64,000 nucleotides of DNA from Peribacillus frigoritolerans (GCF_040250305.1 NZ_CP158190.1:2946001-3010000), one strand, 5' to 3'. Shown: positions 36,069 to 45,410, counted from the first letter of the stretch. Notes: generated from the letters alone by a model not told the origin. Numbers and translations are program-made.

Positions 36069-37550
36069 ATGGAACAAACTATTAAGCTTAATCCAAGAGT
36101 GCAAGAATTCTTGAAGGGAACTAAAAAGCTTTTGATTAATGGGGAATTGGTGGAAGCTGCTTCAGGAAAAACCTTTGAGACCCTCGATCCTTCAAACGGC
36201 AAGGTTTTAGCGGTTGTGAGTGAAGCAGGTCCGGAAGATGTAGATAAAGCAGTCAAAGCAGCTCGTAAGGCTTTCGACAACGGTCCATGGAAAAAAATGA
36301 GTGCATCGGAACGCAGTCGCCTCATTTATAAATTAGCGGACCTCATGGAGGAACATAAAGAAGCGTTAGCACAATTGGATACCCTGGATAATGGCAAGCC
36401 GATTGGCGAAACCACCAATGCCGATGTCCCCCTTGCAATCGATCACTTCCGTTATTATGCTGGATGGACCACTAAGATAGTGGGACAAACAATACCTGTT
36501 GCTGGGAATTACTTCAATTATACCCGTCATGAAGCAGTCGGGGTGGTAGGGCAGATCATCCCTTGGAATTTCCCTTTACTTATGGCCGCATGGAAATTAG
36601 GCGCAGCCCTTGCAACCGGATGTACGATCGTATTAAAACCAGCGGAGCAAACGCCGCTTTCAGCATTATATTTAGGTCAATTGGCGCTTGAAGCAGGTTT
36701 TCCTCCTGGCGTTCTCAATGTCATACCTGGATTTGGTGAAACAGCTGGGTCTCCGCTTGTAGACCATCCTGATGTCGATAAAATTGCCTTTACCGGTTCA
36801 ACCTCAGTAGGGAAAATGATCATGCGCCAAGCTTCGGGAACCGTGAAAAAAATCTCGTTGGAATTAGGCGGAAAATCACCTAATATCATTTTACCGGATG
36901 CAGATATGAGTAAAGCCATTCCTGGAGCTTTAATGGGCATCATGTTTAATCAAGGACAAGTCTGCTGTGCCGGTTCCCGCCTGTACATTCAAAAGAAATC
37001 CTATGATAACGTGGTAGCTGACCTAGTGTCCCATGCAAAGAACATTAAACAAGGGGCCGGTCTTGATCCATCTACCCAGATAGGGCCTTTGGTATCCAGT
37101 GAACAAATGGAAAGAGTCGGCGGTTATATTGAAAAAGGAAAATCTGAAGGAGCTGAAGTGGTTACCGGGGGCAATTACGGACAAGGAGAGGGTTATTTTG
37201 TAACGCCTACAATATTTGCAGGCGTTGAAGATGAAATGACAATCGCTAAAGAAGAAATCTTCGGTCCTGTTGTAGCTGCGATGCCTTTTGACGATTTGGA
37301 TGATGTGATAAACCGTGCAAATAACTCAGAATATGGATTGGCTGCAGGTTTATGGACACAGGATGTAAAAAAAGCCCATTATGTGGCTAATGAATTAAAA
37401 GCGGGTACAGTTTGGGTAAACTGCTATAACGCATTTGACGCGGCTTCCCCATTTGGCGGTTATAAACAAAGTGGAATCGGTCGGGAAATGGGCAGTTATG
37501 CTTTGGATAATTATACGGAAGTCAAAAGTGTATGGATTAACTTAAACTAA
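36069..37550 (+). CDS. NAD-dependent aldehyde dehydrogenase (DhaS/AcoD type)
   Basis: 493 aa. Cofactor-site IIPWNFPLLMAAWKLGAALA, FTGSTSVGKMIM, general-base Glu in LELGGKSPNI (about residue 265), and the catalytic cysteine in NQGQVCCAGSR (about residue 299). A class 1/2-like ALDH similar in length to B. subtilis DhaS (495 aa). Oxidises an aldehyde to the acid; acetaldehyde from acetoin or alcohol breakdown is a reasonable guess given the AcoR-like regulator. AAAAGGGG precedes ATG. Transcribed from a sigma-54 promoter and closed by a strong terminator, so monocistronic. Confidence 0.87.
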   Translation: MEQTIKLNPRVQEFLKGTKKLLINGELVEAASGKTFETLDPSNGKVLAVVSEAGPEDVDKAVKAARKAFDNGPWKKMSASERSRLIYKLADLMEEHKEALAQLDTLDNGKPIGETTNADVPLAIDHFRYYAGWTTKIVGQTIPVAGNYFNYTRHEAVGVVGQIIPWNFPLLMAAWKLGAALATGCTIVLKPAEQTPLSALYLGQLALEAGFPPGVLNVIPGFGETAGSPLVDHPDVDKIAFTGSTSVGKMIMRQASGTVKKISLELGGKSPNIILPDADMSKAIPGALMGIMFNQGQVCCAGSRLYIQKKSYDNVVADLVSHAKNIKQGAGLDPSTQIGPLVSSEQMERVGGYIEKGKSEGAEVVTGGNYGQGEGYFVTPTIFAGVEDEMTIAKEEIFGPVVAAMPFDDLDDVINRANNSEYGLAAGLWTQDVKKAHYVANELKAGTVWVNCYNAFDAASPFGGYKQSGIGREMGSYALDNYTEVKSVWINLN

Positions 37551-37628
37551 ATAAAAGAATGAATGCACCATATGATCATTTGGCTCAGATATCGTGATTG
37601 AAATGCATGTTATCGTTTCCTAATTCGC

Positions 37629-37671
37629 AAAAGGATGTACCAAAGTGCTGACTTTGGTACATCCTTTTTCT
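37629..37671 (+). terminator. Terminator after the aldehyde dehydrogenase gene
   Basis: AAGGATGTACCAAAG-TGCTGA-CTTTGGTACATCC followed by TTTTTC; 14-15-bp stem. Confidence 0.93.
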
Positions 37672-37696
37672 TGTTTTGTACTTATATGGCGCAGAC

Positions 37697-37733
37697 AAAA
37701 AGAAGAGACCTTTCATTTCGAAAGGTCTCTTTG
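37697..37733 (-). terminator. Terminator of the TerC gene
   Basis: AGAGACCTTTC-GAAAT-GAAAGGTCTCT followed by TCTTTTTG on the minus strand. Confidence 0.9.
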
Positions 37734-37739
37734 TATCGA

Positions 37740-38447
37740 TTATCCATTACGTTCGATTTGCAATTTTTCTCTGTTTGCTTTTTCTTTTTCGATATTTTTC
37801 TGTCTTGAAATCCCGGCAACCAGGATTCCAATCACCACTATTGCTTCAAATCCATATTTAATGAAGGGATTTGCAAAGTAGTCGTGCATGAAAGGTTCAG
37901 CTACGATCATTTTAGCAGCTGTCCAGCCTAGTATTCCCGCACCAATTATTATGATGAATGGGAAGCGTTCGATCAGTTTAAGGATCAAAGTGCTTCCATA
38001 CATCACTACTGGAATTGATACAAGTAAACCGATTACCACTAAAGTGAAGTTACCATGAGAAGCACCTGCCACAGCTAGGACATTGTCCAATCCCATCAAT
38101 GCATCTGCAATAATGATAGTTTTTATGGCAGCCCACATCGAGTCTGCAGGCTTCACATCATGTTCTTCTTCATCGATAAGGAGCTTATAAGCAATCCATA
38201 CAAGAAGTAATCCCCCTATTAAATGCAGTCCTGGCACCTCTAAGAGCCAAACAACCAGCAGCGTTGCGATGATCCTTATCACTATTGCCCCGACCGCTCC
38301 CCATATTATCACCTTTTTTTGCTGTTCTTTTGGAAGCTTTCTTGCAGCCAATCCAATAAGGATCGCATTATCACCGGCTAGAACCAAATCTATCATAATG
38401 ATCGCTAAAAGTCCTGAAATGAATTCACCTGTTAAAAAATCCAACAT
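37740..38447 (-). CDS. TerC-family membrane protein, probable Mn(II) exporter
   Basis: 235 aa with about seven hydrophobic helices. Family motifs with acidic residues: IDLVLAGDNAILIGLAARKLP (TM1) and ADALMGLDNVLAVAGASHGNF. The C-terminus is basic (NIEKEKANREKLQ). B. subtilis TerC proteins MeeF/MeeY (YceF/YkoY) export manganese and help metalate secreted enzymes, and ykoY carries the same riboswitch. A yybP-ykoY riboswitch directly upstream on the same strand strongly supports Mn homeostasis. AAAGGAGGAAATT precedes ATG. Which paralogue (YkoY, YceF or YjbE type) is not settled. Confidence 0.85.
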   Translation of the reverse strand: MLDFLTGEFISGLLAIIMIDLVLAGDNAILIGLAARKLPKEQQKKVIIWGAVGAIVIRIIATLLVVWLLEVPGLHLIGGLLLVWIAYKLLIDEEEHDVKPADSMWAAIKTIIIADALMGLDNVLAVAGASHGNFTLVVIGLLVSIPVVMYGSTLILKLIERFPFIIIIGAGILGWTAAKMIVAEPFMHDYFANPFIKYGFEAIVVIGILVAGISRQKNIEKEKANREKLQIERNG

Positions 38448-38463
38448 AATTTCCTCCTTTTCA

Positions 38464-38605
38464 CAAAAATAAAGAGACCTCTGCCATAAATGGCAAAGGT
38501 CTCGCTAAGCACTAAATGAATTAGGCCAATAAAGCCGGTGGGATTCCCACGTAATGACGACTTTATTTCAGGTTATCCCTGACGCTACTCCCCTTCACGG
38601 GAATA
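38464..38605 (-). ncRNA. yybP-ykoY manganese riboswitch
   Basis: On the minus strand the conserved 5' element AAGGGGAGTAGC (about 38582-38595) and 3' element GCGAGACCTTTGCC (about 38492-38505) frame the aptamer, with GGCTTTATTGGCC between. The 3' aptamer strand also forms the left arm of a terminator, GAGACCTTTGCCA...TGGCAGAGGTCTC then TTTATTTTTG (38464-38503). Mn(II) binding would stop that terminator forming and switch the TerC gene on. Assigned from remembered consensus; covariance search would confirm. Confidence 0.88.
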
Positions 38606-38766
38606 AAGAATATGTAATTCTTTTAATATCTTTCCATTAGGAAACTACCAAGAAAAAATATCACTAATTCAGTATACCAAAAATACAAATAAAATAAAGA
38701 AAAAAATAATAGATAGGAATGATATTCATGAACTTAACCTTGTCCAAATCCTTTCAACGGATAATT

Positions 38767-40254
38767 TCAGTCAATCATCCCTTCTAGATATTGGCATAAT
38801 TCGTTTCCAAGGTTCGGGATATCGCTCAAATCCTTCCCCCATAGATATTGATTACTTAAGGTTGCCTCTACCAATTGTCTAAGCGGGAGTTCTTCCCTCT
38901 CATAACGAAGCCATTGTTCCCTGAAAAATTCAATTGCCTTTATATCATCTTTAACGACATAGACTTTACCCGCAAAGCTTTTACCAATATAACTCCCCTT
39001 GGTTTCGTTAACTCTATAAAATCGGATCAGGCCCGAAAAACCTCTTACGATACAGTCGGGCAGCCTTCCTTTCGCCTTATGATATTCCTCCAAGGTAGGC
39101 AGGAGACGAGCCTTGAACTTCGAAATACTGTTCAGCGAAATATCGGCCAGGAGGTGATGTACAAAAGGATTCTTAAATCGCTCAAGAACACTTTCCCCAT
39201 ATTGCTTCATCTCATTTTGATCAAAAGGTAATGAAGGAATTATTTCCTTTTCGATGGCATTGCTCAGAAATTGGTTGAATTCCGGATGATCGATTGCCTG
39301 TTTTACTTCTTCCAATCCAGATAAAATGCCTAAAGGAGCCAACAAGGTATGTGAACCATTAAGTATCCTTACCTTCCTCATTTGATAAGGTGTCAAATCT
39401 TTTACCCAATGCACATTTAAGCCGGATTGTTGTAAAGGAAGACGTTGATCAATACAAGGGTCACCTTCAATAACCCATAAATGGTAGGGTTCTGCCGTAT
39501 TTAGCAGGGTATCCTTATATCCCCATGCCGCAAATAGGTTGTCCGACTCATTGGCTGGGAATCCTGTAACGATACGGTCTACAAGCGAGTTTAGGAATAG
39601 GTTGTCCCGGTCCACCCACTCCATGAATGGCTTTGGTAAATCCCAATCCCTGCTATGCTTAAGAACATATTGCTTCAATGAATCACCATTTCTCTCTAAA
39701 AGCTCACATGGAAGCATGATCAGTCCTTTTTTTGCATCTCCGTTGAAATACAGATAACGATGATACAAAAAAGCAGTCAGCTTTCCTGGATAAGATTCAA
39801 TCGGCTTTCCTTCTTCCAAAGGAAACGGCTGGTATTTGAGCCCTGCTTCAGTCGTGTTGGAAACTACAAATTCCAATTCAGGATTTTCTGATAGTGCTAA
39901 AAATTCCATCCATTCTTCATATGGATCAATCACCTTTGAAAAAACGGAAATGATCTCTGTATGTTCCACTTTTTCGCATTGGTGAAAACCACGTAACATT
40001 AACGTATACAGTCCATCTTGCCGCTTTACTTCCTCTATTTTCCCTTTTCCGGCGGGGCGGGGCTGGGTAACTGCAATACTTCCCATGAAATGACCTTGTT
40101 TATTACATTCATGAATCATCCAATCAAAGAAGCCTCGAAGAAAATTCCCCTCCCCAATCTGCAATACTTTTATGGGAAAATCCATCATATGTGAATATTG
40201 GACAGCTTTTGTATCTTTACTCAGACGTTGCAGTTGACTTTTATTAATGTTCAT
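38767..40254 (-). CDS. uxaB: Tagaturonate reductase (altronate oxidoreductase) UxaB
   Basis: 495 aa, mannitol dehydrogenase superfamily. The N-terminal Rossmann part has KVLQIGEGNFLRGFFDWMIH; the catalytic domain has the Lys/Asn region MRKVRILNGSHTLLAPLG. Reduces D-tagaturonate to D-altronate with NADH. Length and opening match UxaB more than UxuB or MtlD. ATG 40254 lies 10 nt after GAAAGGAG. Last of the uxaA - dehydrogenase - uxaB set, 82 nt after the preceding gene. Confidence 0.88.
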   Translation of the reverse strand: MNINKSQLQRLSKDTKAVQYSHMMDFPIKVLQIGEGNFLRGFFDWMIHECNKQGHFMGSIAVTQPRPAGKGKIEEVKRQDGLYTLMLRGFHQCEKVEHTEIISVFSKVIDPYEEWMEFLALSENPELEFVVSNTTEAGLKYQPFPLEEGKPIESYPGKLTAFLYHRYLYFNGDAKKGLIMLPCELLERNGDSLKQYVLKHSRDWDLPKPFMEWVDRDNLFLNSLVDRIVTGFPANESDNLFAAWGYKDTLLNTAEPYHLWVIEGDPCIDQRLPLQQSGLNVHWVKDLTPYQMRKVRILNGSHTLLAPLGILSGLEEVKQAIDHPEFNQFLSNAIEKEIIPSLPFDQNEMKQYGESVLERFKNPFVHHLLADISLNSISKFKARLLPTLEEYHKAKGRLPDCIVRGFSGLIRFYRVNETKGSYIGKSFAGKVYVVKDDIKAIEFFREQWLRYEREELPLRQLVEATLSNQYLWGKDLSDIPNLGNELCQYLEGMID

Positions 40255-40336
40255 GATCAAGGAACTCCTTTCTAATAGAAATATCCAATTCGGATTGCGT
40301 TTTATGTGGTTGCCTTTACGACAGCATACCTAATGA

Positions 40337-41350
40337 TCATATTTCGACAATTGCCTTGATCACTTTAGCTTCAGGAGTTAACCAACCTTCAAACTGATTG
40401 ATCATTTCATCCAAATGTGTGCGGTGTGTAATATACTGGCTCATATCCAACAAATCATTTTTCAGCGTATTCACGACATAATCAAAGTCATCCCTTGTTG
40501 CATTGCGGCTTCCCATTAATGTAAGCTCTTTACTGTGGAATTCTGGATCATTAAAGGAAATATCTGCTTTAACTAAACCTACATAAATCAATCTTCCGCC
40601 GTGAGCAGGATATTTAAATGAATCCATCATTGATTTTGCATTACCTGTCGCATCAAATACCACGCTTGGCATATCTCCATTCGTCAATTGGGCTAATTTC
40701 TCCATTGGATTCTCCAAAACGTTCAAAGTATAATCGGCATTTGCCCATTTGCCGGCAAATGCAAGGCGTTCATCATTTACATCCATTGCGATCACCTTCG
40801 CACCTTGTTCTTTAGCGAATGCCATGACTCCCAAGCCAATTGGTCCAGCACCAATTACAAGTGCAAATTCCCCTTTATGAATAGCAGCGCGCCTAACTGC
40901 GTGAGCCCCTATACTTAAAGGCTCTATCATTGCGGATTGGTCAAGTGTGAGACCCTCGGTTTTCACCAAATGATTATATGGAACCGTAATCCACTCACTC
41001 ATGCCGCCTTCAGCATGTACACCCAACACTTTCATATCCGTACAGCAGTTCGTTTTTCCACTTCTGCAAGCCAGGCATTCTCCACATTCCATATAGGGGA
41101 TGATCGATACTTGATCCCCGACATTAAGCCCTGATTCATTTTCCGGTATGGACTCAATATAACCGGATAATTCATGGCCAAGTATTCGAGGATAGCTAAA
41201 AAAGGGTTGATTGCCTCCATAGGCATGAATATCTGTACCGCATATACCTATGCGCCGCACACGAATCAAAGCTTCCCCTAAGTTTGGTACGGGTTTTTCC
41301 GACTGTATCATCTTAAATTCAAAAGGTTGTTCACAAACGATACTTTTCAC
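40337..41350 (-). CDS. Zinc-type alcohol dehydrogenase, probable L-galactonate 5-dehydrogenase
   Basis: 337-aa MDR enzyme. Catalytic zinc ligands: GICGTDIH (Cys about 37) and GHELSGYIE (His/Glu about 58). Structural zinc cysteines: MECGECLACRSGKTNCC. NAD-binding VIGAGPIGLGVMAFA. Resembles E. coli LgoD/YjjN and RspB, which oxidise L-galactonate or L-gulonate at C5 to tagaturonate or fructuronate. It sits between uxaA and uxaB, which process tagaturonate, so L-galactonate to D-tagaturonate is the best guess. Substrate is inferred from context. Confidence 0.75.
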   Translation of the reverse strand: MKSIVCEQPFEFKMIQSEKPVPNLGEALIRVRRIGICGTDIHAYGGNQPFFSYPRILGHELSGYIESIPENESGLNVGDQVSIIPYMECGECLACRSGKTNCCTDMKVLGVHAEGGMSEWITVPYNHLVKTEGLTLDQSAMIEPLSIGAHAVRRAAIHKGEFALVIGAGPIGLGVMAFAKEQGAKVIAMDVNDERLAFAGKWANADYTLNVLENPMEKLAQLTNGDMPSVVFDATGNAKSMMDSFKYPAHGGRLIYVGLVKADISFNDPEFHSKELTLMGSRNATRDDFDYVVNTLKNDLLDMSQYITHRTHLDEMINQFEGWLTPEAKVIKAIVEI

Positions 41351-41395
41351 TGATTAACACTCCTTTTTAATAACTTGATAGATATTGTGTATGTA

Positions 41396-42901
41396 TTAGA
41401 GAATGACTCCTTCTTTAAAGATGCTTATCTCCCTATATCCGAATTTTTCATTATTCGTTTTCTTTTTACCGGATGAAAGCTCAAGAATGTAGTGGAATAA
41501 ATCGTCCTTTAATTCATCGATCTTTTGACCTTCTATCAACCGCCCGGCATTATAATCAATCCAGTGCTTCTTACGATCGGCTAAATCCGAATTCGTAGCT
41601 ATTTTTACAGTTGGCACCGGTCCCCCAAATGGCGTTCCTCTTCCCGTAGTGAATAGAACGATATGTGCGCCGGCTGCTGCCAAAGCCGTTACCGAAATCA
41701 GGTCATTTCCAGGAGAATTGATTAAATTCAAACCATGCTTCACTACTCGTTGTCCATACGGGCTTACATCCACTACAGTGGCATGGCCACCTTTTTGCGT
41801 GCATCCAAGTGATTTTTCCTCCAGTGTACTTATGCCGCCCTCCTTGTTTCCAGGTGAAGGGTTTTCATAAATTTCCTGATCATGGCGAATGAAATACTGT
41901 TTGAAATCATTAATAAGGCCAACGATTTTCTTAAAGGTTTCTTCATCCCCTGCCCTGTTCATCAATATCGTTTCCGCTCCAAACATCTCAGGAACCTCTG
42001 TCAATATCGTGGTCCCGCCATTTTCTACTATTAAGTCGGAAACCGCACCAACCAATGGATTAGCGGTAATGCCTGAAAAACCATCGGAACCCCCGCACTT
42101 TAAGCCTATTTTCAACTTTGAAACCGGTACGTCCTGGCGTACGAACCCTTCCGCATATTCCACTAATTCCCCCATTAAACGTAAGCCGCTCTCCAATTCA
42201 TCTTGAACCTCCTGGGCTTTTAAAAATTTAATCCGATTAGGAGGAAAGTCACCTATGACTTCTTTAAATGATTCGATTTGATTGTTCTCACACCCTAATC
42301 CCACAACTAAAACCCCTGCTGCATTTGGGTGTTGAGCCAAGGCTGCCAATAGTTTCTGCGTATGGGTCAAATCATCTCCCAATTGAGAACAACCGTAGGG
42401 ATGGGAAAAGTGATGAACCCCATCGATTTGACGATCTTTAAACTGCTCATTGCCCATTTTAGCTAGAAGTTCACATGTTTTATTGATGCAACCTACCGTA
42501 TTGATGATCCAGATTTCATTCCGGATGCCCACTTCCCCATTTTCACGGATATATCCTTGGAAGGTATGATTTTTACTTGGCTCTTTTGTATCTTGAATGC
42601 TAGGTTGATAGGAATAATCCAATATACCATGCAAACCGGATGCTAGATTATGGGTGTGAACCCAATCGCCAATGGCGATATCTTCTTTAGCTTTTCCGAT
42701 CGAGTAGCCAAATTTGATTACGTCCTCAGCTCGTTTAACCGGTTTCACTAACATCTTATGCCCTTTAGGAATGTCGTCATTTGCCTTGATATGGATCATT
42801 CCCCTGTCTTCTGTTTGAATCTGGAGACTCTGTCCTTTATGAATCCACTCCAAGGAAATAACAACATCATCATTTGAATGCAATTGAACAAATTTATTCA
42901 T
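41396..42901 (-). CDS. uxaA: Altronate dehydratase UxaA
   Basis: 501 aa. An N-terminal SAF domain (about 1-90, VISLEWIHKGQSLQIQ) is followed by the UxaA catalytic region with GYIRENGEVGIRNEIWI, LGCENNQIE, GLKCGGSDGFSGITANPLVG and TTGRGTPFGGPVPTVKI. Dehydrates D-altronate to 2-keto-3-deoxy-D-gluconate. ATG 42901 follows AAGGAGGGACAAA; 13 in-frame upstream residues are dropped. First gene of its operon, divergent from an AraC regulator 194 nt away. Confidence 0.9.
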   Translation of the reverse strand: MNKFVQLHSNDDVVISLEWIHKGQSLQIQTEDRGMIHIKANDDIPKGHKMLVKPVKRAEDVIKFGYSIGKAKEDIAIGDWVHTHNLASGLHGILDYSYQPSIQDTKEPSKNHTFQGYIRENGEVGIRNEIWIINTVGCINKTCELLAKMGNEQFKDRQIDGVHHFSHPYGCSQLGDDLTHTQKLLAALAQHPNAAGVLVVGLGCENNQIESFKEVIGDFPPNRIKFLKAQEVQDELESGLRLMGELVEYAEGFVRQDVPVSKLKIGLKCGGSDGFSGITANPLVGAVSDLIVENGGTTILTEVPEMFGAETILMNRAGDEETFKKIVGLINDFKQYFIRHDQEIYENPSPGNKEGGISTLEEKSLGCTQKGGHATVVDVSPYGQRVVKHGLNLINSPGNDLISVTALAAAGAHIVLFTTGRGTPFGGPVPTVKIATNSDLADRKKHWIDYNAGRLIEGQKIDELKDDLFHYILELSSGKKKTNNEKFGYREISIFKEGVIL

Positions 42902-43095
42902 TTTGTCCCTCCTTATCATGAATAAGACGTTCAGAACCAAACGTCACTCCATTCCGAAAGCCCTTTCATTTTTCCCTTGAATTTTTTAATTTTTAAATCT
43001 ATTTTAATTTTAACATCAATTTATGAAATATAAATTGCGTATTTTGCTATAAATATACTCATTCTTGTTGTATTATACTTTCAGGAGATGAACAA

Positions 43096-43962
43096 ATGAA
43101 AAAAATTCATAATGCATTAAACCATGATTTACTCTTCCCATTCTCTTTTGTCTATCAAGATACGAAAAGTCCCCAGAATGAATTGTCCGATCATATGCAT
43201 GACCATTATGAAATTGTTTATGTTTATAACGGTAAAGGGACCTTTTTTATCGGTGATGTGTTTTATGATATGCAGCAAGGGGATGTATTCCTGATCCCGA
43301 ATAATACCATTCATAGGGCATTACCGAATAAGGAAGACCCTGTCACCTCCACCATTATTTTTTTCAGTCCCACATTAATATATAAAGATGTGGTTGATGA
43401 TTCTTTTTCATATTTGCACTTGTTTAATCTGACAAAAAAGAGTAAGAATTATAAAATATCATTGCCGCAGAAGAAACAAGTAAAGATGGAGGAACAGCTA
43501 CAGCTCATCCTGCAAGAAACAAATAGCCAATCAATAGGCTCGAGACATGCTTGTTTGCTGATCGTTCACCAGATCATACTTGATTTATACCGCACCCGGA
43601 TAAATGGCAAAGAAGATTTATCCGAGGGCAGCTATAGTTCAGACTGGATCAAAGATATTTTAATCTATATTAATGAACATATTGATGAACCATTAACACT
43701 GACGGCACTTGCACAAAAAGCTTTGGTCAGTCCCGCTCATTTCAGCAGAGTTTTTAAGGAAACGACTGGAATTGGCTTAATCGTGTATCTAAACACGAAA
43801 AGAATCATCAAGGCAAAGGAACTTTTGCTGGAAACGAATCACACCATTGCCAATATTGCTGAAATGTGTGGTTTTGAAAGCATGCCCCAATTTTATCGTA
43901 CCTTTAAGAAATACAATGAAAAGACACCAGCTACATTTCGAAAAGAAAATCGGATTCGCTAG
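43096..43962 (+). CDS. AraC-family regulator of the uxaA arm
   Basis: 288 aa. The N-terminal cupin (about 1-150; DHMHDHYEIVYVYNGKGTFFIGD, metal-like histidines) probably senses a sugar acid. The C-terminal double HTH (about 185-288) has ALAQKALVSPAHFSRVFKETTG and IANIAEMCGFESMPQFYRTFKKY. Divergent from uxaA with a shared 194-nt region, which makes uxaA-dehydrogenase-uxaB the likely target. CAGGAGATG precedes ATG. Effector not determinable. Confidence 0.85.
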   Translation: MKKIHNALNHDLLFPFSFVYQDTKSPQNELSDHMHDHYEIVYVYNGKGTFFIGDVFYDMQQGDVFLIPNNTIHRALPNKEDPVTSTIIFFSPTLIYKDVVDDSFSYLHLFNLTKKSKNYKISLPQKKQVKMEEQLQLILQETNSQSIGSRHACLLIVHQIILDLYRTRINGKEDLSEGSYSSDWIKDILIYINEHIDEPLTLTALAQKALVSPAHFSRVFKETTGIGLIVYLNTKRIIKAKELLLETNHTIANIAEMCGFESMPQFYRTFKKYNEKTPATFRKENRIR

Positions 43963-43984
43963 GCGTGCCTAATACACATGAAAA

Positions 43985-44019
43985 ATGGAAGTGTCTTCCC
44001 TTTGGGAGACACTTCCATT
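43985..44019. terminator. Bidirectional terminator between AraC and MFS genes
   Basis: AATGGAAGTGTCT-TCCCTTTGGG-AGACACTTCCATT, T-tract strongest on the minus strand. Confidence 0.88.
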
Positions 44020-44030
44020 CTAACAATCTA

Positions 44031-45272
44031 TTACGCAGGCTTTACTATCGGTCGTACAAAACGGATGACTGCAAGCGATGCAACGATGGCCAATCCACCA
44101 GCAAGCAAGAATGCAACTGTGTATGTGCCTGAGGTATCGACAATGTATCCTGTTAACGTCGGTCCGATGATTCCTGCTGTATTTGCCAAGAAATGCATAA
44201 AACCTCCAACAGATCCAACATTACCAGGGTCAACGACATCGTTGACGATTGCCCAGTAAATGGCACCAGTCAAATATAGGAAGAAGACGGAAAGTGCGAC
44301 AAGCGTTACCGCACTGAGCGTCGTCGATACAAGCCCGGCAAAACCGATACATACTGCCGATAAGAACAAACATGTTACAAGCACGAGTTTACGTGAGAAT
44401 AATACACCTTTTTGAGCGAATTTTTTATAGAAGAAATCCGATACAAATCCACCCAAAGCAAGTCCGATGAATCCAAAAATCCAAGGAATCACTGTAATGA
44501 TACTCATATTTTCCACACTTAGGCCGCGTGCATCCACCAAATAGCTTGGGAACCAAGTTAAGAAAAAGAAGAGAATATAGTTATAGGAAAAAAAGGCTAG
44601 AGCTGTAAATAAAACCGTTTTTTGTTTTAAATAAAAGGTGAATTTCACCTTTCCTTCCGATGTTGCCGCTACATAAGATTTTCCTGTATGTTTCTGTTCC
44701 TTTGACTCTTCTGGTTTTTCTTTAACGAACTTCCACCAGCAAACCGCCCATATAAGCCCAATCACCATTATGGCAATGAAAGAAACTCTCCACCCATATG
44801 AGATTGCAATGAATCCAACTATCGGACCTGCGATGGCGCCACCAAGCGGCGTCCCGCTATTCGTCAAACCAACGACAGATGCCCGTTGATTTGCCGGGAA
44901 CCAGTTATTGACCATTTTATTGATGGTTGCCGAAAGAGGGCCTTCGCCCATCCCGAACAAGATGCGGATGACTATCATACTGGCAAAACCGACAGCCAGC
45001 ACAAGTGCGCCGCTGAATAAAGACCAAACGATCATCGCCACGAAAAGCGTAAGCTTTGCACCCCATTTATCGGACGCCATGCCACCAAGGAAGTTAAATA
45101 CGGCATAACCAACTGAAAAGCTACTAAAGATAATTCCCATCTGTGTTGCTGTTAAGGATAAATCATCTTGGATGAACGGAGCTGCAATGGACAGTGCAGA
45201 TCGGTCCAGATAATTAATTACCCCTGCCAAGAACAAGAAAACGATAACCATTCCTCTACCATTTGAAAACAT
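44031..45272 (-). CDS. MFS sugar-acid transporter (ACS family, ExuT/LgoT-like)
   Basis: 413 aa with 12 predicted TMs. Anion:cation symporter signature YLDRSALSIAAPFIQDDLSL after TM1, the MFS loop GGMASDKWGAKL and FGMGEGPLSATINKMVNNWFPANQRA, typical of hexuronate, galactarate and L-galactonate importers. Takes up the substrate of this locus, most likely with protons. A KdgR-type operator and a cre-like palindrome lie just upstream. Transcribed separately from kdgR, which ends 158 nt before it. Exact acid unknown. Confidence 0.82.
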   Translation of the reverse strand: MFSNGRGMVIVFLFLAGVINYLDRSALSIAAPFIQDDLSLTATQMGIIFSSFSVGYAVFNFLGGMASDKWGAKLTLFVAMIVWSLFSGALVLAVGFASMIVIRILFGMGEGPLSATINKMVNNWFPANQRASVVGLTNSGTPLGGAIAGPIVGFIAISYGWRVSFIAIMVIGLIWAVCWWKFVKEKPEESKEQKHTGKSYVAATSEGKVKFTFYLKQKTVLFTALAFFSYNYILFFFLTWFPSYLVDARGLSVENMSIITVIPWIFGFIGLALGGFVSDFFYKKFAQKGVLFSRKLVLVTCLFLSAVCIGFAGLVSTTLSAVTLVALSVFFLYLTGAIYWAIVNDVVDPGNVGSVGGFMHFLANTAGIIGPTLTGYIVDTSGTYTVAFLLAGGLAIVASLAVIRFVRPIVKPA

Positions 45273-45314
45273 AAAGTACCCCCCTATACGTTTCTACAAA
45301 TGCAGCAGCATTTT

Positions 45315-45328
45315 TGGAAACGTTTCCA
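45315..45328. promoter_or_regulatory. cre-like palindrome (CcpA) upstream of the MFS gene
   Basis: TGGAAACGTTTCCA, a perfect 14-bp palindrome, one position off the CcpA consensus TGWNANCGNTNWCA. Fits carbon catabolite repression of sugar-acid uptake, though another LacI-family protein could bind. Confidence 0.65.
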
Positions 45329-45364
45329 TTTAATAACCAAGAGTAAAGCCTATATGATCCATAA

Positions 45365-45378
45365 CTAAATCGGTTTAG
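45365..45378. promoter_or_regulatory. KdgR-type operator upstream of the MFS gene
   Basis: CTAAATCGGTTTAG, matching the two sites at 52259 and 52280. Placed about 90 nt upstream of the MFS start. Confidence 0.65.
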
Positions 45379-45410
45379 AAGCCCCGTAAAAAAAGCGCTT
45401 TCTCTTTCAC

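Noticed and set aside
45391..45410. AAAAAAAGCGCTTTCTC as a second cre site
   Set aside because: Only half of the consensus is matched; TG and CA ends are missing.
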